Origin: Adiantum capillus-veneris
Taxonomy: Eukaryota > Streptophyta > Polypodiopsida > Polypodiales > Pteridaceae
DNA: 64,000 bases
Assembly: GCA_014529385.2 (NCBI GenBank)
Contig: CM043966.1
Span: 85,470,087-85,534,086 of the forward strand
Direction: 5' to 3'
Below, piece after piece: positions 1-10,229 of the stretch; the first letter of the stretch is position 1, and every line of letters starts with the position of its first letter. The position numbers were made by a program, and so were the translations under genes. The notes beneath the pieces were generated by a model. The model saw only the letters and a list, made by a program, of their open reading frames with translations, ran no database searches and was not told where the DNA came from.

Positions 1-473
1 GTCTACATATACAAAAAGCCAATGGTAAGTTAATGCTTCTCTTGCAAGAATCGTTAACTTACCGTGTGATGCTAATCGAGGAACTAATGACAAGGTTTAT
101 CCAATGGTCCACAATTGCTCCCAAGAGTTGGATGCTTGGTTGACTAAGGCCAACAATCAAGACCTAATGGACGTCCCAACTTGTAGGAATGAGTGCTTAA
201 ACAGCGTCATTGCATGCATGAGTGCTTGCGGTGACTCACTAGGCAAATCTTGCATGAGTGCTTAATGCAAGATTTGTGTACTGATTGTTGCACATTATAC
301 TCACTTCTCTTCATGATACAATTGCCATTAACTCGAGGCTTGGTTGTAAACTTTTTTTGGTGCCACCTTTAGGATTGGTACATTCCTTGTCTTCGACACC
401 GTTTTTGTACATTTTGCATTTTTTTAAATTTAAACCCATTTTTCTCAAAAGAAGATCTATATAATGCATTTTG

Positions 474-475
<2 letters not shown>
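1..475. other. No gene seen
   Basis: This stretch has no long reading frame and no recognisable element. A short word (gcatgagtgcttg and variants) recurs between about 200 and 265, suggesting a small local duplication. Nothing else can be supported. Confidence 0.5.

Positions 476-549
<74 letters not shown>
476..549. repeat. Compound microsatellite (GT)n(AG)n
   Basis: An uninterrupted GT run (about 476-518) passes directly into an AG run (519-549). The repeat translates into Ser-Leu and His-Thr polymers on either strand, which are artefacts and not genes. Confidence 0.97.
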
Positions 550-552
<3 letters not shown>

Positions 553-727
553 CTCTCTATATGACACACCACCATGATTGAGTGGATCATGGTGCATTCG
601 ACAATCGCGAGCAAAATTGAAGTTGTGGATCTTGAGACTCGAAATTACAAATGCTACCTGAGCACGCGAATTTACATTTTGTCTGCATTTACAAAACCAT
701 TCGGACTTCCATTATATTCAAGAATTA

Positions 728-860
728 CGCATGGGTGAGTGGTTAGGGCTTTGAGATGCCAAGCAAGGTGTCATGGGTTCAAGGCTTAGGGTGAAGGAGG
801 AGGGACTCACACCCGAATTTACATTTTGCCTACCCCAAATTTACCAAATATTTTGAATTT
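728..860 (+). mobile_element. tRNA-derived SINE candidate
   Basis: The sequence shows a box A-like block (gggtgagtggttaggg, 733-748) and, 27 bases further on, a box B-like block (gggttcaaggc, 775-785). This is the arrangement of the internal RNA polymerase III promoter found in the 5' heads of plant SINEs. No poly-A or poly-T tail and no target-site duplication could be assigned, so the 3' limit is a guess. It could also be a degenerate tRNA pseudogene. Confidence 0.4.
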
Positions 861-1341
861 ACTACACATGCATGCGACGGCCTGATTTCGTCCATCAGAG
901 GATGCATCCCCACTCTCATCCCTTCAATATTGGGGCGTGTCAAATAGAGAGGAGGGAAAGAGAGAAAGGGAGGCTAAAACACCCTTGGTAGGCTAAAAGA
1001 TTCACGAGTCCTCTTCAAGATTACGTCACTAAAATGAACCCTTTTCTTTTGGTTGGCACATGCACATCCTCAAATGAGGAGTCGTGGTAGGCTAAGGGTG
1101 CTACAATAGCCAATAAGCTTTTGCCACTTGCCACGTAAGCAAGAGGTTTCATATAACATATAAGTTAGCCGACCACTTTTTGCGAATTATTGTTGATGTT
1201 GCTATCTTGTACTTCGAAATTTGACGCAACTTTGAAGGCAAGATGGTGAAATGACAAATGAGTGTCCTTGGGGCTGCCAAACTATTATTGAAGGTGCTTT
1301 CGTCCTTGCTGCCTAGCTCAAAAGTGCAAAATCTAAATAAG

Positions 1342-1349
1342 GTTGAGCC
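1342..1349 (+). repeat. 8-bp target-site duplication, left
   Basis: GTTGAGCC lies immediately outside the left terminal inverted repeat and is repeated exactly at 3544-3551. An 8-bp duplication is the hallmark of hAT-superfamily insertion. Confidence 0.9.
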
Positions 1350-1427
1350 CAGTGTTCGGGAAATATCATTTTCAGAAACATACAAAAATCCCTCCAAGAC
1401 AAATCTGAACCGGAAATTTTATAATAG

Positions 1428-1591
1428 TGTAGTGTGCTCACTACAAGACACTTGAGAGAGAGACTGGACCAAACTAAGCTTGCCCTCAACGAGTGAGGCA
1501 GCTCCTTATATTGACTTGAGAGGTAGTTACAACCATAACATGTCCGACCACACTAGGTGGCCGGACTCTACTTGCACGATCACACACCACA
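1428..1591 (-). repeat. LTR, left copy (3' LTR of the minus-strand element)
   Basis: This 164-bp segment begins TGT and ends ACA, and is repeated at 3236-3399 with a single visible difference (t/c at 1580/3388). It starts with a small hairpin (TGTAGTG-TGCT-CACTACA). A purine tract on the minus strand lies next to its right edge, which sets the element's orientation. Confidence 0.75.
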
Positions 1592-1602
1592 CCTCCCCCC
1601 TT
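1592..1602 (-). other. Polypurine tract of the nested LTR element
   Basis: The minus strand reads AAGGGGGGAGG immediately upstream of the 3' LTR, the position of a plus-strand primer for reverse transcription. Confidence 0.6.
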
Positions 1603-2121
1603 AGGGAGAAAAAAGATGGACATCTTTTTTACAATTTGGGCTGAGAATGGACTCGACAGGAAGGGATCAACTCCAACGCCTCATCTGGGGGGAGTGATCA
1701 TACAACAGCTTAGGGGCTAGAAACTGAACTTGGGGGCTAGACTTATCATCATGCCGACATCAAGGCATGGATTTCATACATCTCGCTCATGCAAACATTA
1801 GGTCGCTATCTCAATGAAATGGACAAGACGAGGAAGGACTGACTGAAGATTGGGTGCGAAATTTTTGCAACATGCATCCCTTCCCGTAGGAGCTTAGTGT
1901 GATGGTAACGGTTATTCAACAAAAACTAGATTGCGAAAGGAACCAAAGATTAAAAGACTACCACTAAACACAATGAAAAGTTGAGCTTCACGATTGTAGC
2001 ACTGCTTGATGTCCAGCAAGACTAGAAGGTTGGGCACCTCTTCAACAAAGCTGCAGCAACTCCCGACGATTCGAGCATGTTGAAAACAAGAACAATTGAA
2101 AACCATCCGCAAACCAAGACA

Positions 2122-2868
2122 TCATAATATCCCAAGAGAGTGGGATGCATAGCGGACTTTGACAGTACATTGTTGTACAAAACATTGACGAAATTCAAGG
2201 CATGATAACCAGTTAGCCACTCCTTTGCAGACGGAAGCAGTAGGAAGAATTAGTCCAGCTTTAAGATTGAATTTCTCCTCATCCACTTCTTCGACTTTCT
2301 CAACTTCTTCATCAACATCTCTTGTTTCGTCTCCTTCCAAATCGTCTGCAGCAGCCTCCTCCTGATCAGGTTTGGCTTCTTCCACAATAGCCACCTGGTC
2401 CTCAGCCTTAGAGGTGTCGAGCTCGACTGAGGGGGTTTCCTCGTCCTTCGACGCTGCTTCTGCAACTACATATTTGCCCGCATCATCGGGGGCGAAAGCA
2501 GCAACATCAGATGCTTCTTGAGTAGCAGCAGCATCGTCTGGCTTTTGCTCTTCTGCCTCTTTCATGACGACTTCCTCTTGCTCGACCTGCGGCTGCTTCT
2601 TAGGAGCAGGGGAATCCTTCTTGACAGCAGCGGCGGCAGGCTTCTTTCCTTTCTTCTGTGATACTGAAGGGTGCAACTCTACGCAGGCATGCAAGGCTCG
2701 TAGGCGGCTCGAAATAGATAGGCAAAAACCTGTGCAGTGGCTGCAGGGGAAGGGCCCATGTGGGGCGAAGAGTCCACAAGTCGCGAATGCTCCTGATGGA
2801 GAGAAGCGATGTTGGTAGGCTCGATAGTACGAGAGCCCTACTATGGACCAGAGCTGAAGTGACGGCAA
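2122..2868 (-). pseudogene. Captured host gene fragment (Lys/Ala/Glu-rich acidic protein)
   Basis: The minus strand has an open frame of 248 codons. Its middle part (about 2655 down to 2250) encodes a biased segment: a basic start (KKGKKPAAAAVKKDSPAPKK) followed by a Glu/Asp/Ala-rich stretch ending in EVEKVEEVDEEKFNLK. Just upstream of this segment the minus strand reads ...TATCACAG|AAGAAAGG, which resembles a 3' splice site at an exon start. No retroviral domain is recognisable. I infer a host exon, with some intron, captured by the LTR element. The parent gene is not identified; a nucleolin-like or other acidic nuclear protein is only a compositional guess. The outer parts of the frame look like chance extension. 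Confidence 0.45.
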
Positions 2869-3216
2869 TATTGCTGCAATGGGTTGCAGCTAGGGTCTCT
2901 TGCGTCGGCAATCAGCAATATTGAAGGGATCCATAGAAAAGGAATGACCCGCTGGCTAAAAGAAAGGGCTACACTGCTGTTGTTGAAGGAAGCAGGAAGT
3001 CCCACTGAACTTCTTGATCTGCTAGAATCTAGCAGGGATGGCTTGGACGCCTCCTTTGTTTCTGATGCTTAGCGAGCTGAGGGACGGCTTCCCGATTGTT
3101 GCAGAATTTCGAGAGACTCCAGTAGCTACTAATCGGGCTCTATGGGGTACTCCATAATTGAATGAACCAAGAAGCTCCAAGATCAAGAAGACTCTAACTA
3201 CCTATGCATATGCCTA

Positions 3217-3234
3217 TGCCCGTCAACTCCACCA
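3217..3234 (-). other. Primer-binding-site candidate of the nested LTR element
   Basis: The minus strand reads TGGTGGAGTTGACGGGCA one base after the end of the right LTR. It starts with TGG, complementary to a tRNA CCA end. The matching tRNA was not identified. Confidence 0.45.
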
Positions 3235-3235
3235 A

Positions 3236-3399
3236 TGTAGTGTGCTCACTACAAGACACTTGAGAGAGAGACTGGACCAAACTAAGCTTGCCCTCAACGA
3301 GTGAGGCAGCTCCTTATATTGACTTGAGAGGTAGTTACAACCATAACATGTCCGACCACACTAGGTGGCCGGACTCTACTTGCACGACCACACACCACA
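3236..3399 (-). repeat. LTR, right copy (5' LTR of the minus-strand element)
   Basis: This is the second copy of the 164-bp TGT...ACA repeat, almost identical to 1428-1591. Near-identity implies a recent insertion. Confidence 0.75.
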
Positions 3400-3543
3400 A
3401 TACTACCCAGTATTTTTGCAAAATTACACTATTTTCCATGTATTTTAAACAGAATATTCTCCTTCTTGCCCTCCCCTCAACCAGCTACTTTGATTTTGCA
3501 ACCGGCTCAAGGCTAAGCTGAGGCACACTTTTCCCGAACACTG

Positions 3544-3551
3544 GTTGAGCC
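3544..3551 (+). repeat. 8-bp target-site duplication, right
   Basis: GTTGAGCC matches 1342-1349 exactly. Confidence 0.9.
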
Positions 3552-4366
3552 TTGAGGGATTGGCCACAGCCCACATGACTCAGTAACACTCGGCATTTAA
3601 TGAAAGGGGGTCGCGGGATCCACAACTTGGAGGTCCACGCATGAAAGTCGGGGCAATCACAAATGTAAATGTCATGTCAAAATTGAACACGGACACAAAT
3701 CAAGTCCGAAAACCCCGGGCAGTGCATGTTGGCCCACAATATAAGATTATAAAGACGGGTTAGGGTACACAACAAGTGCGTAGATGGAGTGATTATCCCA
3801 CATGATTTGCAACCTGAACTGTGGGGTTGTGGCTTTGGAACCCAAGTCGCAGGGGTTGAAGGCGCCTTCATACACCCTCGTTTTTAGCATAGATCAAGTT
3901 TACCACACCTAGAGATTCTACCCGCTCGTCCTTGTTGTCAATCCCTCCTCCCCCTCATTTAATGCAGGGTGTTGGTGTCAAGGAGGGATTGGGAAAAATC
4001 ATTTTCATATCCAAACACAATGCTTTTGAATGAAGGTGATAATCCAAAATTTCATGTGAAATTTCTCTACTTCTACTACTCGCTCTTTTTGGCTTTCTAA
4101 AAAAAGCATTAGTGTTGAATTGGGTTAGGCATACTTTCATTGTTTTCAGTGCCATGATGGAGACTTACGTTAAATGTTATTTCCATTTTAAAATATTAAA
4201 TGAATCTTTCTATTTCACCTTTCATTTCACATCCTTACACGGTTTGACTTCACTTGCATTCTATTCTTTTAGAATGCGAAAGCGAAGCTTCACCTTGCAT
4301 AATTCTAGTAAATTCTATGCATATACGTGCATACATATATTTATTTATTTTACACATACACACATA

Positions 4367-4374
<8 letters not shown>
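3552..4374. other. No gene seen
   Basis: Only short frames without recognisable domains occur here, and no repeat structure was found. Confidence 0.5.

Positions 4375-4434
<60 letters not shown>
4375..4434. repeat. Compound microsatellite (AC)n(AT)n
   Basis: An AC run passes directly into an AT run. The overlapping Tyr-Ile and His-Thr translations are artefacts. Confidence 0.95.
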
Positions 4435-4437
<3 letters not shown>

Positions 4438-4697
4438 AATGAAAAATCATGATAAAGGGAAGAAAAAATGGTGAAATATGTGAGAACTTAGTTCAAAAAT
4501 CGTGCAAATTCAAAAAATCGACTATTATTTCTGGTTTGCTTCTTTGCAAGGAGAAAACTCAGTCCCTTAATAAAAGAGATATGCTTGAACAATGCTTTAC
4601 CTTATATTAATTCTAGTTAAACTCAACCTAATGATTTTATCATTTTCTTATTGTTTTAGAAAGCCACTAGGACCCTTTCATTTGTTTTTTTAGGAGA

Positions 4698-4713
4698 ACT
4701 CACAATTGTGAGT
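4698..4713. repeat. 16-bp perfect palindrome
   Basis: ACTCACAATTGTGAGT is self-complementary. The same palindrome recurs at 63748-63763 in similar surroundings: a T-rich stretch before it and attatcataa after it. Confidence 0.8.
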
Positions 4714-4810
4714 GGTAGATGGATTATCATAACCAAAAAGAATACATCATCAACCATGCTCACACCTCAGTTGCCACCAGATGGCAAGCATCTACCACAT
4801 GCTTGAAATC

Positions 4811-5164
4811 CACCAAGGGGAAATCACCCGAGCTTGAACATAGAGCCAAAAGACGGGTTGACCAATAGTCTCCATCACCGAAGCCGAAAGAAGAAGAACA
4901 TACGACAAGATCTCACCAAGCCGGGCCACCAACAAAACAAGCTTGTGTAGAAAGAGCCAAGCACCTTCGAAGAAACACCGCCATTGCCACCAAGGGGAAA
5001 TAACATGAGCTTGAACATAGAGCCAAAACACGGGTTGCCCGATAGTCTCCATCACCGAAGCCGAAAGAACAGGAACATACGACAAGATCTCACCAACCCA
5101 GGCCACCAACAAAAAAATCTTATGCAAAAAGAGCCAAGCACCTTCGAAGAAACACCGCCGACCG
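4811..5164. repeat. Tandem duplication of a 177-bp unit
   Basis: Two adjacent copies (about 4811-4987 and 4988-5164) share most bases, from caccaagggg to ttcgaagaaacaccgcc. The unit equals 59 codons, so frames crossing it stay open: a 111-codon minus-strand frame contains the same block twice. No domain is recognisable and I do not call it a gene. Confidence 0.85.
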
Positions 5165-5328
5165 TTGCCACCATGTCAGACCAAGCATGCCACCCTTTGC
5201 CAGACATGCCGGAGAGCATCCTAAACCATCCCACAAAGGCAGTGGAACCGCTCAACTATACGCATGCAGAAATACATCCGGCACCGAACCAAACCCTCAC
5301 AGAAGTTTCTACAACTCAGCGAACCGTT

Positions 5329-5448
5329 CCCGTGCTCTGCATATTAGTAATGAGCCGGCCCGGCACTTGGAGGCCATTGAGAATGGACCCCGTGCTCTGC
5401 ATCCCAGAAATGAGCCCGCACCACACTTGGAGGCCATTCCCCTCCCTA
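5329..5448. repeat. Tandem duplication of a 60-bp unit
   Basis: cgtgctctgcat recurs at 5331 and 5391, followed in both copies by aatgagcc and cacttggaggccatt. The two copies are clearly diverged. Confidence 0.75.
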
Positions 5449-5734
5449 AGACGAGGTGGGAGGACATTCGTCCCCTGGAGCTCCAAAAATATGGGCTGCT
5501 TGTGGCTTAAAACCCCGGGCCTCGCCCTATCTTAGCGTCCTCAATGGGCCCCCCAACCCTAGGATCGACCTCGCAGGCCCAACCCGCAGCAAGCCCTTGC
5601 TAGAGAATAGCACTTTTGTTCGCTCTTAACAAGCCTTATTATTAAAACTGTATTAAAGAAAGAAGCTTTTACCAGGAAATGCTAGCAGCCTTGGATATAA
5701 CAAAAGTTTGGATGGAAAACGGGTGAAGAAAACC

Positions 5735-6100
5735 TACATATTAGGTTTATGCTTAGCGGATTTCTTCGATTTCGCTTCGTGGCCCTTGGGTTGAGAACAC
5801 TCCTTGCTCAAGAATCAGAATGTAATCACCATCTGTGGCATTGTCTGCAACTAATTGTCCTTTCCTCTCTTGTAGGGGGAACCTTAATCAACACATAACT
5901 TTTTTCTTGATCTGAATGGATTTTATCCTAGCTTTGCTCAACCCCTCTAGTAAGGTTCCTTTCGTCAGGTAATCCATAAGGTATGAGCTCCACTTAGGTG
6001 CAACCATGACTATGAACATTGTCACATGTTCTACCGGTGCCTTAATTACACAAATGTCACATGAACTAATGTAGTCATGAACACTTTGCTTCACATGATC
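5735..6100 (-). pseudogene. Ty3/gypsy pol fragment (pre-integrase region)
   Basis: The minus-strand frame encodes a peptide with APKWSSYLMDYLTKGTLLEG, followed by a Lys/Ala-rich helix. Plant gypsy polyproteins have a similar W-x(6)-YL-x-G segment between RNase H and the integrase zinc finger. It is a short remnant facing away from the adjacent integrase fragment on the plus strand, so an inversion or independent insertion separates them. Identification is by motif memory and is tentative. Confidence 0.35.
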
Positions 6101-6234
6101 AGTAATTGGGCGAGGATAGTTATCTTAAATAGTAGCCGTGCTTACCTGTTTGAGGTTTACACATATATTTTTCTAGTGACAAAACGAAGAAAGAAATTCT
6201 TGTTCCATGAATTTGGTGGTCAACTTTGTTCATG

Positions 6235-6960
6235 GATGTTGAAGCATATGTGAAGAGATGTGACAAATCAAAGTACCTATGGGAAGAGACAAAATGCCTT
6301 TACGACGAATGATAGAGGCAAGGGCCTTTGACAATCGGGGTATAGACTTTATAGGACTGATAGCACCTCCCACGTATCGTACGCATGCTCAGAATATTAT
6401 AGTGGCCATAGACTATCTGACCAAATGTGTTGAAGCCAAAGCTACACAGAAAAATGATGCAAAAACAACCGAGCAATCCTTGTATGAGAATATCTTTTAC
6501 AAGCTATGGGCTATCATATGTTTGTAAACTTTTATAGCTTGTAATGAACAAAAGGATTTCAAAAAGGGTGATTATGTATTATTAGTCTACACCTTAAAAC
6601 AACACTCCAAATAGTTTAAAAAATGAGAAAATGGCCCATTCATAATTCATGACATATCATCAAACGGAGCCATAAAACTTGCAACATTAGAGGAAGGAGA
6701 GATGCCCAACCAGATTAGTGGCCACAGATTGAAGAAGTATCATTTGCCACTAACCACATTGATGCTGGAGAAGATCCATGATGTAGCAGAATGAAGAAAG
6801 CAAGATAAAGCTAATCAAGCTCAGGATCAAGAGGAAGCTAAGTTGCAGATTTTAAATCGAAAAGAATGCAACAACAATTTGCAAGTTATGCCACAAATTA
6901 CAACAACATCTCCTCCAATAGAAGTAATTCAAACAGAGCACAATTCACTTGGAGGTATGG
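6235..6960 (+). pseudogene. Ty3/gypsy integrase fragment
   Basis: An open frame at 6279-6527 encodes FDNRGIDFIGLIAPP, VAIDYLTKCVEAKA and an ETxxxx-like continuation. This is the first half of a gypsy integrase core, where G-x-DFIGP and D-Y-x-TK-x-EA are typical. After a break, 6545-6790 gives FQKGDYVLLVYTL, then PFIIHDISSNGAIKLATL and GHRLKKYHLP. This is the C-terminal integrase region in which DLVL and the small SH3-like domain usually lie. Stops interrupt it and the middle of the core is missing. It is non-functional. Confidence 0.6.
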
Positions 6961-6989
6961 ATGTACACATTTGAAAACGGCTTCCAAAT

Positions 6990-7330
6990 GGAGAGATCAT
7001 TTGTAGACACTAGAGCGCGAGCCAATGCCATCAAGTACTCTAGATATGTGAAGATATAAGATATACTTGTAACAAAAAATCAAATATCTCAAAGCAACAA
7101 AATTGCGGCAAGATGATCAGCTTAGGTCAAGCCAATTTGTCAATCAACATTGACAACCATCGATGCCCACATCAATTTCATGTCATGGTAGATACAAATC
7201 TTATTGAAGCAATCATCCTAGGTGTTCCTTGGATGCGGACTTACAAAGCAGTTTTAGATTAATAGGAGGATATTTTAAAGTTTAACCTTAACAACACCTT
7301 TTATGTCACTCCATTGGCACAAAGTGATCA
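6990..7330 (+). pseudogene. Retropepsin-like gypsy protease fragment
   Basis: The translation around 7150-7330 contains QFHVMVDTNLIEAIILGVPW followed by MRTYKAVLD. The I-I-L-G-x-PW-x-R/K segment is the conserved C-terminal flap of plant gypsy retropepsins. The D(S/T)G active site is not preserved upstream and two stops follow. It lies after an integrase fragment, the wrong order for one gypsy element, so at least two elements were joined here. Confidence 0.5.
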
Positions 7331-8556
7331 CATGTGGGAGTACAGCCTATTGTTCTTGAACCACAACCAGTGATGAAGCATGCATCTGCACGACAATTTC
7401 ACAGAAAAACCATAAGGCATGTATGGGTGAACAAATCCATCATGGAAAACCTACCTAAGAAATTATGGATTCAAAGCCAAAATTTCCACAAGTAACTACC
7501 AAACAAAAGCAATCGCATCCACCAACAAAATTTCGACAACCGCCACGTAGTTATACTTGGCAGTGGCAACCAATATAGTGTAGCCAAAACCTACAGCTAG
7601 TCAACCCAAGTATCAAGGAATTTTGAAGAACAAACAATCCAATCAACCCCGACCAACCAAGACAACCTCGAAATGGAGACTGAAGCAACCAACTCAAACC
7701 AGCTCAACAATCTCCACCAACAAAATATAAGTGCACCACCAACATGGAAATCAATGCAATGGTAATCTAAACACCAATAATCAAACAAAGAGCGCGCCAT
7801 CTTCAAAACCTTTTATTTGGACCACGCATATTGATGGAGCCTTGCTAGCAAAAACCACTAAACAATCCATTCAGTAACCACATCTTTCACATCATGTTGT
7901 TACTCCATGCTTCTCTTCAGTTGGCATAATAGGGCCACATTACATGGCCTTGCATAGATATGGTGTTCGTGTCCACACACATTGCACAAACCTTCATCCG
8001 GGATGACTCAGACTGGGAAGGCAAGAGTAACAACCAATTGCAAGAGCATGAGCTACAAGATGATGAGAATTCATGTGTATAGTGTATAAAGTATATTTTT
8101 TTGCTTAAATTTTTCTTTTTATGTCCTTTTAATTTAGTTTTACCTCTTATCAGGCATAATAATGACCCATATTGACAGATTATTGACAAGCATGATGACT
8201 CAAGAGAGAGCATGTATATATGAGTGTGCAAGATAATTTTAACTAATTTTTGGCCAAATAATAATAACTTTTTGTAAAATTCTTTAATTGTTTCTAACAA
8301 GGATTAAAAAATTAATAAAATTAACCAAGAGAGCCAAAATTGATTTCTAAATTTAGGCCAACTTACGACGGATCAAATTTGCAAAATCGAGGGCAATCAA
8401 CAATCAAATGTCCAAATGACGAACTGTTTGAGCCGTGGGAGATATGCCATGAGAAATCAACGCAAGGAAGGTAAGTGTGCACTTGAGGCTCCGAGTAAGT
8501 GGGGCATTTATAGGCAAAATAGAGCAAATTAGACCTCCTTTGCACTTGCTCGAGCT
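7331..8556. other. Unassigned retroelement-like debris
   Basis: Proline/glutamine-rich short frames continue from the protease fragment to about 7900, each with stops. No domain, LTR edge or tandem structure could be supported. Confidence 0.35.
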
Positions 8557-8575
8557 GGGGGGGGGGGGGGGGGGG
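8557..8575. repeat. Homopolymer G tract (19 bp)
   Basis: A run of 19 G is followed by agagag. It could form a G-quadruplex and is a likely site of sequencing or assembly length error. Confidence 0.9.
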
Positions 8576-8884
8576 AGAGAGCTTTGTTGTCATGACCTAA
8601 GGCATATAAGCACGTTTTTGCTTGCTATAGGCACTCAAAGTCACCACAAGGCACTAGATTTCATAGGTATGATCTACTAACCTCTCTGAAGAAGTGTATG
8701 TGCGCCACATAGCACAAAAAGCACCATATTAGACACACCAATTGAATTAAAAACGAGATTTGTGCAAACTATCAAAGGTTGGCAAAGGGGGTAAACCTAG
8801 TCCAAATTCAAAAAACTTTGGCCCAAGGACTCCTCAAACTAGGATCTTTTCATACATGAAAACACAGTCAAGTTTGGTGCTAAA

Positions 8885-10042
8885 ACATGGATCGTGATCC
8901 ATGTTTCTCAACCTCAAAATTCAAAAAGTTTTCTCATGGAGCTTGCCCAACATAGCGCCTATTCAATTTTGCAAAAACAGTTCAAAAATCTTGTCAAACA
9001 TGGATCGTGATCCATGTCCCTCAATATGCTAGAATCGGACTAGGAGTTGCCCTTAGCTAGATCAAGGTTTATGGAAGTCAACCCTCAAGTTTGGACCAAA
9101 ATGGATATCATTAGATCCAAAAACCATGAATTCTTAGTATTTTGTTGGGCATATCATTTTGACACATGATATGAAAACTTGATACAAACCCCAAATGTTG
9201 ATGACCAAAGGCTTAGGAAACATGTCTAGATGCTTCCCCACAAGTTGATAAAAATTGGGCTCCAAACATGTATCACGATCCATGACCTTAGGACCCAAAA
9301 TCATCAAGTGTCGAGGGAAATGGTGCAAAATTGTTTAACTTCCAAGAGATTTGCAACTTCAAAGTGTTAAAGGGCTTTGGGAAAGAAAAGTCTTAAATTG
9401 GAGATTAAACATATGGTATTCTTTAAAGGTCGGACTCTAACTAAACATTGTCTGGAAAAAGTGTAAAATTTGATAGCAAGCCCAAGAAGGTCAATCAGAG
9501 TTATATGGCAGTTAACAGGTAGTCATGAAGGTGTTAATCAGTATCCAAGCACCATAATCACAAAAACCAATACTTATTAGCCACAAGAATCAATCAAAGT
9601 GGGATCCAAATAAAAGATATGGTCAATGTCAAGAAAATAGGGTCATAAATTGAAAAATTGGGTAGATTTAGTGAATATAGATTTGAATTTGAAAAGATTC
9701 CACCAATGTGCTAGGATAAGCTATAGGGACATGCCCACAAAGTCTTAACCCAAACTGTGACCCAACATGGATCGCAATCCATGTACCTTTTTTAGAATTC
9801 AAGACCAGGACCAAGCCATCATGACCCACATGTTGTTTAAAGCCTACCCAAAGTTTTCAAGCCATTCAAACATCAAAACCATTGTGAAAATTCCAAAATT
9901 CTTTAAGTCAAAATTTGGCTCAAAATCCCAATCAATGATCCAAATCACAAAAGTTTTCACCTGTAACATCCCTTGATCATGCTAAACTAGATGGTGCAAG
10001 GATCACTCCAAAATGTGTTTCAACATGGATCATGATCCATGT
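8885..10042. repeat. Zone of five dispersed copies of a 20-bp palindrome
   Basis: ACATGGATCGTGATCCATGT occurs at 8885-8904 and 8998-9017. Variants occur at 9266-9285, 9765-9784 and 10023-10042 (acatggatcatgatccatgt, still self-complementary). The flanking sequence shows only fragmentary similarity: most copies follow a short a-rich stretch ending in aac, and two are followed by acctt. No gene lies between them. Confidence 0.85.
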
Positions 10043-10229
10043 ACCTTTGACCCAAAATTGACTTGAACCACTTTGACCTAGTGCCTGTAGTTGCCCTAAA
10101 TACACTAGTGAAGTTTTTCCAAATTTGGAACTATTTTGCTCAGTTATGCTCATTTTTCATTTTATGGTCAAATTTGCGTTATATCAATTTTTTTGACAAC
10201 ATTTTGATCAAATTCTAGACCTAAAAATT

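Larger units (their letters stand above)
1428..3399 (-). mobile_element. Small non-autonomous LTR retrotransposon (1.97 kb) nested in the MITE
   Basis: Two nearly identical 164-bp LTRs bound about 1.64 kb. Read on the minus strand, the right LTR ends CTACA and is followed one base later by TGGTGGAGTTGACGGGCA (3217-3234). This starts TGG as a tRNA primer-binding site should, but I could not assign the tRNA. Just before the left LTR on the minus strand is a polypurine tract AAGGGGGGAGG (1592-1602). No polymerase or integrase is present, so the element is TRIM-like or LARD-like. No matching 5-bp target duplication is visible (aatag on the left, atact on the right), so the insertion history may include recombination. 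Confidence 0.65.
1350..3543. mobile_element. hAT-type MITE containing a nested LTR element
   Basis: The terminal inverted repeats are CAGTGTTCGGGAAA at 1350-1363 and its exact reverse complement at 3530-3543. They are flanked by the perfect 8-bp duplication GTTGAGCC. Removing the nested LTR element (1428-3399) leaves only about 222 bp (78 bp left, 144 bp right), the size of a non-autonomous hAT MITE. No transposase is encoded. The terminal CAG and the 8-bp duplication fit hAT. Mutator would give 9 bp and CACTA 3 bp. Confidence 0.85.

Noticed and set aside
369-614. Ser-Leu/His-Thr frame over the first microsatellite, and similar frames at 15924-16223, 16610-16792, 17366-18018, 28105-28560 and 62391-62742
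   Set aside because: They are translations of dinucleotide repeats, which lack stops in several frames; there is no other coding support.
1428-1470. CACTA-type transposon end (CACTACAAGACACTTG)
   Set aside because: The CACTACAAGA word occurs inside a direct repeat in the same orientation at 3246. No inverted partner or 3-bp duplication was found.
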